DNA of 64,000 nucleotides from Siphonodentalium dalli (lineage: Eukaryota; Mollusca; Scaphopoda; Gadilida; Siphonodentaliidae): NCBI GenBank assembly GCA_032622095.1, contig CP136066.1, positions 168,220,664 through 168,284,663 on the forward strand, written 5' to 3'. Below, piece by piece: positions 46,367 through 58,270 of the stretch. Position 1 is the first letter of the stretch; every line of letters starts with the position of its first letter. The notes below the pieces were generated by a model. The model saw only the letters and a list, made by a program, of their open reading frames with translations. It was not told where the DNA came from and did not search any database. The translations under genes and the position numbers were made by a program.

Positions 46367-48221
46367 GGCGGGATTTGTCATCTCCGGTTTAAACCTCGGA
46401 GTTTAAACCTAGTTTAAACCTACATTGGCGGTCCAACCAAACCGGGTCTGAGGGGGGCGTTTTTGTCGTTCAGTTGCCAGCTAATTGACAGTTCTACTCG
46501 ATGATATGAGCATGCAGTCAAACTACCCTGTTACCAATTGGACAAAAAGGCAGGCCGACATAATGCGTATTGACAGGCCATAAATTGTCGCGAAAGCGTG
46601 CACGCTCGTGGAATTTATTCATTGAGAAATAAGTATCGCTCATGGACCACTAATCCGATCTCATTCTGGTATAACTCAATCTGGAAAAGGGTATGTCTCT
46701 CAACACGAGTTTCACGTGCTGTTCACCACTGTGTGATATATTTTCTGCAAGAAGCTTTACCCGAAAAAAATAAAAACAATTGTGTATTTACATATATATC
46801 TGTTTATATAAAAGAGTATAGGATCTATCTGTCTGTCCGCACGTCTGTTCGCAACTTTTCTCCAAGATCCCTGGACTGATTTCAACCAGATTAGGTGTTG
46901 TTACTCGGATTCAGTCGGACGGTATAATGGCGTCAGGTCTTCAACATTTTGTTTTAAAAAATACGAAAAATTTAATTTAAAAAAATTTGAAAATAGTGTT
47001 GTTAAATTGAGTAAGGAGTTGAATCAAAGACGAAACAAAATTTAAAATTTAAATAAATTTGTTTTGTTTTAAATTTATTTAAATGTTTGTTTTTTAATTA
47101 AAATCTTCAAATGATATAAATGTGCGCAAAGGTGTCGCAGGCTCCTAGCGCACAAAGGGGCCACAGGCCACTCTGACGCTGATTAGACGCTCCATAATCT
47201 AGTCAAGCCTGAACAAAGAGGTCAGCCAAGTAAGGGCAATTTGCTTATGAATACATACCAAAAGCGACATCTGAACTGTTGGAATTGGGCAACCAGAGGA
47301 GCAGGTTTAATAAAGAAATATATTACATGCGTTGCTTTATTCAATGTTATAAATGTCTCGCTATGCAGAAAATCAAAAACTTCACAGGGTTTTAACTGGT
47401 GAAATATTAGGGGAATTTATGGGCGTAGCCAGAGTAGAGCTTTGTGATATGATCTACACCAAACTGAGTTATCAAATTTGACCCATAAACAATATAATTT
47501 TAGGATTGCAAACTATGTGTATAGCATATCAGGTCATGTACTGCATCGTTTGGTGTCAGAATTAAAACGTTGAAACAATCAAATTAATTCGTAGAAAACA
47601 CCTATATCTGTGATTGTCACAAGCCAAAGTAAGCCACAGTATAGTTGTAAAAATCATATGGAAGGAACATGTCCATATCTGAGCAACTGTTACGTGATAA
47701 CACCAGTCGGCATTCGCCACGTAGACCCGCCCTCGCTCGAGATTATTTAAAGCACCGCCCTTTGATATGATTGTTTGACAATTCTAAACCGCGATCGTGA
47801 AAGGACGGATTCGTCCTCTCAGGTTTAGCTTAGGTAAAGCTGGTTTAGCAGGACCGTCGAATTATATATGGTTTATAAATATCGAAATTGACAAAAACTT
47901 ATCCCCACACACTATATAGGTGTGAATGCTTCTCGCTTATTGGTGTAGAATCACAATATGCTCGCTGTAGTAATTATTGATTTTCGCAATCAATAACACA
48001 CGGCGGTCCCCATTAGGAAAGTACGATTAATTATCTCGACGCTACAGAGAAACTATTGTTAAACCATTGGTCTGGCTGGACCAGGTGTAAACCAGAGATG
48101 ACGAACTGCGTCACTTATACCTGTGGTCTCGGGTTTAAACCACGGATTTAGATGTCAAACGGCGGTTTAAACCTAGAGGTTTACGTAGACCATGTTTAAA
48201 CCCGAGATGACGAATCCGGTC
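46367..48221. mobile_element. Candidate DNA transposon with ~28-bp inverted ends, directly after the lectin stop
   Basis: The left end (GGATTTGTCATCTCCGGTTT at 46371 onwards) is inverted at 48192-48217 (GTTTAAACCCGAGATGACGA). Related words recur at 47806-47828 and 48084-48105, so the ends may themselves be repeated. GGTTTAAACC-type words cluster at both ends. The interior has no recognisable transposase; 46797-46930 resembles a dispersed repeat near 32845. It could be a non-autonomous element or a compound of several. Confidence 0.5.
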
Positions 48222-48677
48222 AAAAAGTGTGTATGGAGCGAAGTTGAAAACAGTTTTCTTTCTATTTTGATCAGAGCAAAGCGATCAATTTATAGGTTTT
48301 ATTTGACACTTTAATATTATTTTGCATTAAGTAACACTGATTTGATTCAGTACGTCGGTTTACGTCCGTCCGTATGTATATCGATGACTGGATGGGTTGT
48401 CTGATCTGAATTAAAATTCGTATGAATGTTGCCTACCCTGAGGACTTTCAACAGAGGGTATCAATGGTGATCCATTGTCCGTTCTGGAGTCATTTGTTTG
48501 TCTGAAAATGATGATTTTCTCAGCCATGATTTATCTGATCTCACTGAAAATTTGAATGTGGGTACGCCATCGTGAAGACCTTTCTAGAGAGGAGCCAATG
48601 ACATTGTACGCGTTTTCGGTTCTAGAGTTATCCAGATTTGTTTATCTGGTAATTATGGTTTTCTGTTCGTCTGCACA
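48222..48677. other. Unassigned
   Basis: The words TATGAATGTTGCCTACCCTG and GGTACGCCATCGTGAAGACC with following GTTCTRGAGTYAT segments suggest two diverged ~120-bp units (about 48410-48540 and 48541-48660). Nothing else is supported. Confidence 0.35.
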
Positions 48678-49068
48678 TATGTGACCCGCCATATCAAATC
48701 CAGTCGTAAGTCGGGATTTGTTTTACCCTGTGCCAATGCATTCTCTTATATATGCGAGTCGACCATAGGTCGCCTCGCATATATAAGATAATGCATTGGC
48801 CTGACAATGTTTTATCATTTTGTTTAAATAAATGTTTCTTACAATTTTTAGGACATAAAATAAAAAAAACATCCATTACCCTGCAGGGAGCCCCACACAT
48901 ATATAGAAGCATATAGAAGAGTGTCGTCTGCTCATGTTTGTCTGGGGCTCTGTGTGGGTGAAATTATAAAATTGTTAAAGAATACAAGAAAAAATTATTA
49001 AAATTGTAAAAAAAATTGTTAGGCCAATGCATTCTCTTACGACTGGATTTGATATGGCGGGTCACATA
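48678..49068. mobile_element. MITE3, copy 2: second hairpin lost by a precise deletion
   Basis: It has TA-flanked ends TGTGACCCGCC as in copy 1. One palindrome is complete (48732-48800). The other stops at 49038 (GCCAATGCATTCTCTTA) and is joined directly to CGACTGGATTTGATATGGCG of the outer repeat. The breakpoint shares CTTA/TTAC between both sides, which fits a short-homology deletion. The spacer is inverted relative to copy 1. Confidence 0.85.
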
Positions 49069-49427
49069 TATCACAGTCATTGGTTATATGATCTAAATGC
49101 TATTTGATGTTCACCATACGGATGTTCACCATAAGAAGGGATTTGCATTTAAATATCGATTGGTAATGTTCGAATTTTCCCTTCTATTTGCCGTAAACGT
49201 GGGCTCCGTTCTTCTCATGTTTCAATTTCGCCCGTCGTGCAAAATATTGTTCTTTCCGACATCAGTTACACAGTTTACATTTATAAACATACGCAGCCAT
49301 GACCTCCGATATCCAATGTCAGTAATTTTCCAGCTGCTTTCAATATTGCGTACATAAGTAAGACAAACGCTCTGTATTACTCAATTCGGAACTTCGTGAG
49401 TCATATATATAATTTGCATGAGGATAT
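49069..49427. other. Unassigned
   Basis: The word AGTAAGACAAACGCTCTGTATTA near 49357 resembles the conserved internal box of the H and P1 MITEs. No gene was recognised. Confidence 0.4.
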
Positions 49428-49890
49428 TTAAACCTTCTATACTAAAATACCCATTGATGAGTAGTACCCTTAGGCAACATTCAGATAACTCCTTTACTTT
49501 ATTTTCTAAACATTTCCAACCAATAAATATTAATAATAATAAATGAATTTATTGTGATAACATATTCTAATGCGCTTTAAAAATGAGCTCTGATAAAAAT
49601 GTTAAATAAAATAGAGTGCATAAAATAATTAAGTTGATGATACATATCTACTAATTTTTAGACGTTGTGGCATTTGCATTTTGAAACAGGACTGTTTTAA
49701 GGCGCTCCTTGGATGAATTGACATTTGTGACCTTAATTCTGTGATACTAATTCTGTGATAATTCTTCAGCACTTGTATTATATATTATTTTGTCTGGTTG
49801 ACGTCTGCTCATATGGCATTAGCATCCCTCCAAATGAATATATACTGCTGTAACTGAATGGGATAATCGATTTAGTAAGGAAAGGGTTAA
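49428..49890. mobile_element. TTAA-flanked MITE (family M4), copy 1
   Basis: The left end is TTAAACCTTCTATACTAAA and the right end, reverse-complemented, is TTAACCCTTTCCTTACTAAA. The ends match those of 50208-50458. The interior is AT-rich and non-coding. Confidence 0.55.
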
Positions 49891-49952
49891 CGCATTTATC
49901 GACCGAGTTTGATCCTCAGTACCGGACCGGAATGTCACATAAGCGGATATAT

Positions 49953-50046
49953 CGTGTAAGAATACACGAAACCACACCCATCAATTCTCCATAATGTACT
50001 ACAGTTAGGGCTAGAGTTAGGGTTAGAGCTAGGGTATTCTTACACG
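49953..50046. repeat. Hairpin enclosing telomere-like words
   Basis: Perfect 13-bp arms (CGTGTAAGAATAC and its complement) enclose 68 bases. These include GTTAGGGCTAGAGTTAGGGT TAGAGCTAGGG, a degenerate TTAGGG series at about 50003-50034. Confidence 0.7.
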
Positions 50047-50207
50047 AAGGACATGCCCAAAAGCGAGCTTGAGTTCAGAATTCAAACGGCCATTTGGGCA
50101 TTGGCTATTTGTGTAAAACCTACTGTCAATCTATTTACTAAAAGGCACCATATAACAATACTTTCGATTGCTGATGAATCCAATGTCACCGAATTATGGC
50201 AATTCAT

Positions 50208-50458
50208 TTAACCCTTTCTATACTAATTGGATTTCCTCAGTCAGTTAAAACGTGTACATCGGAGTGGTCTATTATTGATTTGCAGGGATGTACAGGTAGT
50301 ATAAGCAGACGAAAGATCAATAAAAGTACAGGAGTCCTATTTATTGAGGGAAATGTTTAGATAATCGGTTCAAAAAACGTTTGTTGAACTTATTTATATC
50401 TGAACATTTCCTATGTGATAACTACTCGTCAATTATGCTTTAGTATAGAAAGGGTCAA
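50208..50458. mobile_element. TTAA-flanked MITE (family M4), copy 2
   Basis: The left end is TTAACCCTTTCTATACTAA and the right end, reverse-complemented, is TTGACCCTTTCTATACTAA. Internal words GGAAATGTTTAGATAA and TATCTGAACATTTCC form a further hairpin. At 251 bp it is non-coding and probably piggyBac-related by its TTAA-CCCTTT ends. Confidence 0.72.
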
Positions 50459-50819
50459 ATGTTTCTATATATAGCCACGGATAGTTACTATATCTGACTG
50501 CGATCGTAACTAACTAGGAAATATAATGGAAACTATTCTCTGTCCCTCGTGTCATCTATTATACATCTTCAGTTTGTCCTACATTTCCGGATCAATGGAT
50601 ACAAACTTACGGAAAGCTCACAATTACGGTATCTAAATTCAGATTGATATTTTACGTTGAAGGGACAATAACTCTACATATAATAACAATACTCACCTGG
50701 TTGCAATGGTGTATATGTTTTCCATATGGCTCATTGCAAAAGTTTTAGTTTATATTGTTCTCAATATAATGCCCAAATCCTGAATGTTCTTAAAATCTGA
50801 AAGATTGGAATTTGGGTAA
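50459..50819. other. Unassigned
   Basis: No recognisable feature, apart from possible 5' flank or UTR of the LINE that follows. Confidence 0.4.
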
Positions 50820-53800
50820 ATATTTATGTAAACAAATTATTACTAAAGCTACAGAATGAATTTACCCCATATGAAAATAATCACTTTGATCTGACTGTTG
50901 AAAATAGTTCTGAATTTAACGAGAACAATTTTCAAGCTATTGATATTTGTCATAAATTTAGCTCGGACAACTATAAGGCAAATTTGGCATGTTCTCATTT
51001 TGAGGAAGATGTTGATTTTTGTGATGAATTTATGATTGAATATAATGATAATTTTGTTTCAGGCAAACCATCTACCAGTTATACTAATATGTCACCATGT
51101 AAAAACACTGAAAGTGATTTTGATTATGATGTTATAAGAAATCGCATTCTAACATACACATCGGATCTAGATTCTACGGTAGACCCGAATACTTTGAGGC
51201 ATATTTATATTGAAACCGCACAAAGTAACCCATGTACACACAAGGACACAAACCCTCAAAGTCATGCATCTTCTAAAATGCTGAAAGTTTTGGCACTCAA
51301 TGTTTGCGGACTGCGACGAAAGCTCCTATATCCAGAATTTATAGAATTATGCAATGATCACGACATATTATGCTTCTCTGAAACTAAAACAGATAACTGT
51401 GACCATCTAAATTTACCTGGGTACTCTTTTGATATGAAAAATAGAACAAGCCTCGCAAGGGTAAGATCAGGAGGAATTTGTATTGGGATTAGAAATGAGC
51501 TGGTGAGCACATCCCGAATCATTGAAACACAGTGCCCATATGTACATTGGGCTGAGATCCAAACTAACCCCCTCATTTATAGGGATAGTTATTGGTGCTC
51601 TCTACATCCCACCCGAGAATAGTCGCTATGCTTCCGATGAAGCATTTACACTAATCTTGAATGACTATTTGAAATTAAGAGAAAACACAGATAAGATTGT
51701 TTTAACTGGGGATTTTAATGCCCGCACATCCGTCGACGACTTTATAAAAACAGATGAAAGGAACTCCGATATACCAGAAATTGAACCTACATTAGTAGAT
51801 ACATCAGTATACCTTGATATAGCTGGTTTACCAAAAGAAAGATATAACAAGGATAATAATAAAAACACACAAGGGAAGAAGCTCCTGCAATTTTGTAATG
51901 GTAATGAATTTTGTATTGTAAATGGGCGGGTCGGAAATGAAAGCTTCTAAGGAATTTTGGGCTGCACTAAATAACCGTTCAAAAACCAAAACACCGCCTA
52001 TCAACATAAGTAACCTTGAAAAGTATTTCCGCGAGTTAAATATTGCGCAAGACGCAAATCATGATCCTGATATCACAAATGATAAATCAGATGACAACCA
52101 AACTTTAAACCGAGCAATTAGTATTGATGAAATAAAAATGGCGCTACATAGCCTGAAGAACAATAAAGCCTGTGGTCAGGATATGATACTCAATGAACAT
52201 CTTAAAGCAGCATCTGAAAAAATGTCGAATATATATTGCAGAATATTTAACTGTATTCTTGACTCGGGCTGCATACCAGATTCATGGGGTATAGGCACCA
52301 TTTCCCTATTTACAAAAATAAAGGCGACCCTTGCGATCCAAGCAACTATAGGCCCATCACAATCCTGAGCTGCTATGGAAAGTTATTTACAAAAATACTT
52401 TCAAACAGGATATATGAATATGTAGAAAATAATAATATTCTCAAAGAAAAGCAAGCCGGGTTCCGTAAGGGTTACTCAACTACTGATAATATATTTATAA
52501 TACACATGTTAACTGACGTCACAAAGAATTTAAACTGCAACCTCTATTGTGCATTTATTGACTTTGAGAAGGCATTTGACAAAGTCTGGAGACCGGGACT
52601 TTGGAAAAAACTATTGGCATGTAATATAAATTGGAAATTTTTTCGAGTTATTAAAAATATTTATCAAAACGTCAAATCATCGGTCAAGTTAGGAAACAAT
52701 TATTCATCTATTTTCCCATGTCTATCAGGGGTTAGGCAAGGTGAGAACTTATCACCAATATTGTTTTCCCTATTTCTGAATGACCTGGAGACTTTTATGA
52801 TAAAGGAGGGTATTGTCGGCCTCACCAAAATCTCAAACCAGACTGAACAAGAATTAAAATGTTTACACGAAATTACTTCTCATACTATATGCAGATGATA
52901 CAGTGCTTATGGCCGAAACCCCCAAAAAACTGTAAAAAGAACTTATCGTTTTCAGCTTGTAATGCAAAAAATGGAAACTAAAAGTAAATATTAATAAAAC
53001 GAAAATTTTACGCATTTCACAACGTAGCTTACCAAGAAACATACAATTCACATTTGATAGCACTAACCTTGAAGTAGTGAAAAGGTTCAATTATTTAGGA
53101 ATTATGCATACAAAATCGGGATCATACACAGAAACAAAACAAATTCTTGCAACAAAAGGCAGTCATGCAATGTACTCTGTGATAAAACGATCCAGAGAAA
53201 ACTTCCTCTCAGTAGCTAATCAATTGGACCTATTCGATTCACAGGTGCTGCCAATATTATTGTACGGCTGTGAGATATGGGGTGATGGAGATAACCAGGT
53301 ACTCGAAAATGTACACCGAAAAGTTTAAAAACATATCCTAAATTTGAAACCATCAACCCCCAATTATATGATTTATGGCGAATCAGGAAGATATCCATTG
53401 GACATCACAATAAAGTTAAGATTGTTAAAGTATTGGTTGAAAATAAAAAATATGACATACACACGGTGTGGGAAAGTGCTTTATGATTTGTCAGTGAAAC
53501 TTATGGAAGATGCCGATGAAAAGCTTTTTAAGTGGACAAGAGAAATCCGAGAGATCTTACGTAGCTGTGGCCAGGCAGATTTACTGACATCTGGTGAACT
53601 AAAGTGTGCCAATCAATTCCTTGATTGCGTGAAAAACAGTCTTCTAAGATACTTTAAAATAAAGTGGGACTCTGAAATGAACAAATCAAGTAGAGGCCAA
53701 ATATATCGCATATTTAAACACCATTTCTCCTTTGAAAAATATCTTGATATCTTACAAAGTAAAAACCGAATTGAATTCTGCAGATTCAGAACAGCGAACC

Positions 53801-54210
53801 ACAACCTCCCAATAGAAACTGGGAGATGGAACGGAACACCCCACAAGGATAGAACATGTCGCTTATGTAACCATAACATGATAGCAGACGATTCCACTAT
53901 TTATTGGAATGCAAAAAAATTGCGCACATAAGGAAGAAAATTATCCCCCAAAAATTTGGTGATAAAATAAATATTTTGATTATGGATGAAATCCTGAACT
54001 CATATGACCCCATAATTCTAAACATAATATGCATGCTGATCCGAACAGTCCACACAGAGCTCTCAAGCATACGCACATCATGATAACACTTTGTGCTAAA
54101 ATTCCACTTCAACTTTTGTATATTAGATATGAGTTGTCTCTTCAAATATATTTAATATATTCATATTCATTATATGTATTATCCACTCCATTGCTGTATG
54201 ATATATACTA
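50820..54210 (+). pseudogene. APE-type LINE with endonuclease and reverse transcriptase, frameshifted and internally deleted
   Basis: ORF2 of a non-LTR retrotransposon. The order is: an N-terminal acidic region (to about 51270); AP-endonuclease motifs LKVLALNVCG (51281), FSETK and GDFNAR (51708-51725); then RT motifs SNYRPITILSCYGKLFTKIL (about 52340), FIDFEKAFDKVW (about 52555), SGVRQGENLSPILFS (about 52727) and YADD (52888-52899). After these come VNINKTKILRIS, QVLPILLYGCEIWG (about 53245) and a C-terminal Cys/His region, DRTCRLCNHN then HYLLEC (53850-53910). Frame changes occur at about 51590, 51940, 52320, 52870 and 53890, with a stop after the YADD frame (about 52935). The end of the endonuclease and the linker are missing at 51940. 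The 3' limit is uncertain. Confidence 0.9.
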
Positions 54211-55200
54211 ATATAGACTATATTGTTAAATGCGTATATTGTACATGTATACATATACACATTATATATTGCTGAAGGTGCTCATTTAAACGGTAATTTA
54301 ACGGAGGACTGTCCCCTTTTAGGGACGAATTTATACCAGCCCATTGTTTGTGTATTGACCCCCCTTCAAATCCATAACTTAACATGAAGACAACCACAAG
54401 TTCTGAACCACGTATAAACAACACCTCATGTCGTGCAACACTCACACTGGGCCACGGTCCTGATCCGAACTCATCAATCAACTAAATATCTGAATTTGTC
54501 AAATTATCTTAATATTATCACTCCTAAATTCCTAATTAGTTATGACAAACACACTATGTAACTACATCTGTCATCAGAAAGACTCTGTCAAATTGCCAAT
54601 GTTATATTACCGACTATTTACCGTTAAACAGAGATGTAAAAGATGACATATGTGGTCATCTGTTTCAGGAAGCAGTACTAACAATTTCACACCACAGAGC
54701 CAAATGAAACATGATAACAACATACATTATTATATTCACATATTAAGATATAGATATCCCCATAGCACCGGATGCATGTATATAATGTATATATCCTTAT
54801 GTTCTTTTGTAAATACTTCTTTCTCTGTACTTCTCGATGTTCATGCGAATTATGAGAATAAATCATCATCAAACCATGCATGCTACGGCCTCAAAGTAAA
54901 CAAGTTGCCCGATTTGATCACGGCATGATGATGGTCAAGAACTAAATTAGCATATCACATGTTTTTTCGAAAAAATGTGATAAGCTCGTAGTTTACCACA
55001 TTGAACCGATTGATTTTGTATCATCTAAAACGTCCTTCAGATAACAAATAACGTGCTATAACTTTCTTTTCATATTTTTTCTTAAATTCCACTCGATCGG
55101 ATATCTCCCGCATTATCGATTCCGTACTTATGCAACATTTAGCATGCTCGCATATGTGAGGCTCTGACTTAGGACATTTTATTTATATCTATGGACAACT
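54211..55200. other. Stretch without recognisable gene
   Basis: AT-rich, with TATA-type dinucleotide runs near 54160-54260. The frames at 54218-54481 and 54650-54928 match nothing I recognise. Confidence 0.4.
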
Positions 55201-55375
55201 TTAACCCTTTCAGTGCCAAGTCCGATTTTTGTATCAACCCATATTTCCTTGATCATTTTTCAAATTTAAAAGCTCTTTCCATCAATGTATCACATTATTA
55301 TAATCAATAAATTTGAAAAATGATCAAGGAAATATGGATTGATACAAAAATCGGACTTGGCACTGAAAGGGTTAA
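55201..55375. mobile_element. 175-bp foldback MITE with TTAA ends
   Basis: TTAACCCTTTCAGTGCCAAG at the left is exactly mirrored at the right (ending GAAAGGGTTAA). The two arms pair over about 70 bp through TCCGATTTTTGTATCAA and ATATTTCCTTGATCATTTTT, leaving a loop of roughly 35 bases. TTAA plus CCCTTT ends again point to a piggyBac-type source. Confidence 0.92.
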
Positions 55376-55790
55376 AGCCGCGTTATGAAACACCGGGAAT
55401 CTACCTAGTTCTGTACGAGGTGCATGGTTCGAAGCTTCTCTATTAATTAGTCTGGAAACATTTATAAGCAGCTGATCAGCTCGGAAAGAGTGCATACAGT
55501 TCGCAATTACGGTTGTGTCTGATGGTAGCGGGGTAATGTCGCTAAAGCTATACTCGTCCTCGATAAATGGTATGCTCGTAGGGCGCGCATCTATAATCTC
55601 AAATCGACTCCATTCCACCCGCATGTGCAATTTGACTTATATAACAAGATGTTCCACCCACTTTGGTGTTCTATAAACTACCCGAAAAAGACCCGTTAAT
55701 TAATTGAATATAACGTGACTGCAAATTCTGAGGTGAAGGTCGAGTATAGCTCTTGCGACATTACCCCTCTACCGTGTCTGGTGGCAGTTT
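55376..55790 (-). other. Unrecognised open frame within an imperfect inverted repeat
   Basis: The - strand is open from about 55630 to the MITE at 55375 (about 85 codons, including DEYSFSDITPLPSDTT). The part 55521-55562 is inverted at 55740-55777 (GAGTATAGCT, GCGACATTACCCC). No family is recognised. It may be a coding remnant duplicated in inverted form, or chance. Confidence 0.3.
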
Positions 55791-56204
55791 GTTGATGGAG
55801 TATATGGTGTCAGTGATTGTTTGTTAGTAGATGTTTAAGCATAATCTCATTTATTTTTAAATACATTTCGCTGCCATTGTTTCGCGTTTTTTCTATAAAA
55901 TTCTGTTTGTGAGAATGTTCTGACCAAAAATGAACAAAAACTAAAACATAATTTAGGATGGAAAATAAGTTGAAACTGTTATGGTGATATAGTTTCCCCA
56001 TCTCATACTTGGTATGGATTTTGTATTTATAACACAAGTTGATTGCTCGAGTTACGTTCGATCAACCGAGCAATCAAAACCAAAGCTTCTAACTACATAT
56101 GAGCTTCATGTATATTTTCCCGATACAATTATGTAAACTGATATCTTATAATAAAGCCACACTGACCCACCCACTTGTCCATCCCGTTCTCGTGAAAATA
56201 AGCA
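55791..56204. other. Unassigned, with one hairpin
   Basis: TTGATTGCTCGAG (56039) and CCGAGCAATCAAA (56068) form a hairpin with a ~16-base loop. Otherwise AT-rich without features. Confidence 0.45.
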
Positions 56205-56445
56205 TATAACGGGCTTATTTTACTGAGCGTAATAAGCTCATATTGGCATATATATTATTTAACCCCAATATACACTCTATATGGACCATACGAAATAAAC
56301 CAATATTGGCATTACTGAATCTACAGTTTTTCATCGACACGATTTACCAGATTCGCAGTCTTTATAATGTGTTTTCACTGCGGCCCGCGCCATTTAACGG
56401 AATAACGGATATACGCTCACTATGGGCTTATTTAAGAAGAGACTG
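56205..56445. repeat. ATAAGCTC dispersed repeat, copy
   Basis: The words GGGCTTATTTTACTGAGCG, ATAAGCTCATATTGGCAT and CACTATGGGCTTATTTAAG recur at 14335-14480, 44068-44155, 57420-57720 and 58271-58450 in varying order and orientation. The boundary words face each other, which suggests inverted ends. It is non-coding. Confidence 0.5.
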
Positions 56446-56900
56446 GGGTTAGACATATCCGCCGTAGAACCAATACATCAATTGAAACAGCCAATCAGTT
56501 AATATCCAAACATTATCCTCAATGTAAGAATGTTGCAATGAACTAAGATTGTCGAAAATTCCAAAAACATCGACTGTACCATTTCAGAGACCAAACCGGT
56601 TGAACTACGCACACATGTATATTTTCATTTCGTTTTTCTGGACGCATAAACATTACGGCAATGATTGCCCCAATTGTAGTTGCTGTGTATTATTCGTTGA
56701 TAACAATGACGCTCTTTCTAACTATATGGATAGACAATTTATATATAAACAAAAGTTCTGGAATGATTAATCTGTATTCCGTTCGGAACATATCAGCAGA
56801 GTGTTTCAGATCACATATGATTTCTGTACCAACGTAAACGCTTGTGAAGATGCCAGATACATTGAGTGTTGGACCGCTATGAAATAAACGAGATGGTATA
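56446..56900. other. Unassigned
   Basis: A 73-codon + frame at 56549-56770 (with NDCPNCSCCVLFVDNN) has no recognisable domain. No other signal was seen. Confidence 0.35.
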
Positions 56901-57346
56901 TTAAAGCCACATGGCGGCTTGCGCTCCAAAATACAAATAACATTATTCGCTTTTGAATTTTTCTCAGTATCGAATAGGTCGATAACTATTTTAACTACCT
57001 TTCTACGAGCATTCTGTAACCCAACAAGGGCGCATTGAAGTTATGAAAACTACAACTGTGAATACGGTGTTTGGGTGCCAAACAAAAAACTGCCCTTTGC
57101 GTGACATGAAACAGAAAAGAGCGTTACATGGTAGTCTATTCCTGATATGGTAGCAATAAAGAGCGTTTTAATTACTTCTGGCGAAAAGTTGAAAACGGCT
57201 GAAAAATGGCTGGGACTTTGCAAGTGTTTTTCGGAGCGTATGATGCCGGTAAATCAATATTCCGTTTGTTTAGCAACTTATCGTATCCTTCCCTCCAAAT
57301 TACGTGGAAAATAATTTGGAGGTCCGAATTAGCCATGTCCGTTTAA
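56901..57346 (+). mobile_element. MITE family H, copy 3: uninterrupted, 446 bp, TTAA ends
   Basis: It starts TTAAAGCCACATGGCGGC and ends GCCATGTCCGTTTAA, with imperfect inverted ends sharing ACATGGC and CTCCAAA. This is the reference copy of the family and shows the empty site for the P1 insertion in copy 1. It contains two CGCTCTTT-type boxes near 57120-57170. Confidence 0.82.
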
Positions 57347-57419
57347 ATAGTATTGCCTGCCAACATATCCTCGTGCAGATACGTTCATATTGGACTGATT
57401 AGATTCTAGAATAACCCAT

Positions 57420-57723
57420 GCATAGTGAGCTTATTATACCCGTTATTCCGTTGAGTGGTGCGGACAGTGAACACACATTATAAGGAGCATGCTTCTGGTA
57501 CAGTAAGTCGTGTCGAGTAAAGATGTAGAATAAATAATGCCAATATTGGCTTATTTCATATGGAAATTGACCCACATTTGACTCTTAAAAACCGCGTTTT
57601 CTGTGCTATAGAGCGTAATTCAGATTCAAATAATGGAGATATGGGCTTATTTGTATTTTTAAATAAGTTTAATGAGCTTGTTTTCAGGAGAACAGACTGA
57701 AGATATTATTAAGCCTATTATCG
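57420..57723. repeat. ATAAGCTC dispersed repeat, left part (interrupted)
   Basis: The words AGTGAGCTTATTATACCCG, AATAATGCCAATATTGGCTT and GATATGGGCTTATTTGTATT belong to the repeat at 56205. It is interrupted at 57724 by the CAGGGG-ended MITE and continues at 58271. Confidence 0.5.
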
Positions 57724-58270
57724 CAGGGGGGGGGGGGTCGGAAAAAATTTCAGGCACGTATGGCATTTTTTCCCTTTCGATCATTTTTTGTACCCACCCA
57801 CCCCCACCGCCAATTTTTTTTTCCGTTTTCGGCAGTTTTTTTCCGACCACGTTTTGACACCCACCCCCCTTTTAACACTAAAACAGAGATTTGCGGGGGG
57901 GAATTCACTGTAAACAGCTGTATATGAATTTCTATGCATACTATTTATCATGGATGTTAACATGGACATGTAAATAGGAATGAGTCATTTTGAGGTCATT
58001 CGGCCAAAAAAACATGGCTGCCAGCGGCCATCTTGGATTTCAAAATTTGCAACAAAATACAACACGATAACTGCCTGCAGTCAGTTTACCAGTTAGAATT
58101 AGATTATTTCTCTCATTCAAAGTTGTTTTGAAGCCCAACTCATTGCCATAACACTAAATAAACAAGCAGGAATTGTTTTTGTTAGTTGCGGAAAAAATTG
58201 CTTGTTGGTGGCTTTGAGCACCCACCCACCCCGTCATACGTGCCGGAATTTTTTTTTTCACCCCCCTGAT
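57724..58270. mobile_element. MITE with CAGGGG ends (hAT-like)
   Basis: The left end (CAGGGG run, TCGGAAAAAATTTCAGGCAC, GTATGGC) and the right end, reverse-complemented (CAGGGGGGTGAAAAA, ATTCCGGCACGTATGAC), form a ~38-bp inverted repeat. The flanks read CTATTATCG and ATTATTGCGG, which fits a short, slightly diverged duplication (ATTATCG/ATTATTG). CAGGGG termini are common in hAT elements, so that assignment is tentative. The interior is non-coding and contains GGCCATCTTGGA. Confidence 0.72.

Noticed and set aside
57659-57857. Frames rich in Gly or Pro around 57700-57850
   Set aside because: They derive from G and C runs at the ends and interior of the CAGGGG-ended MITE.
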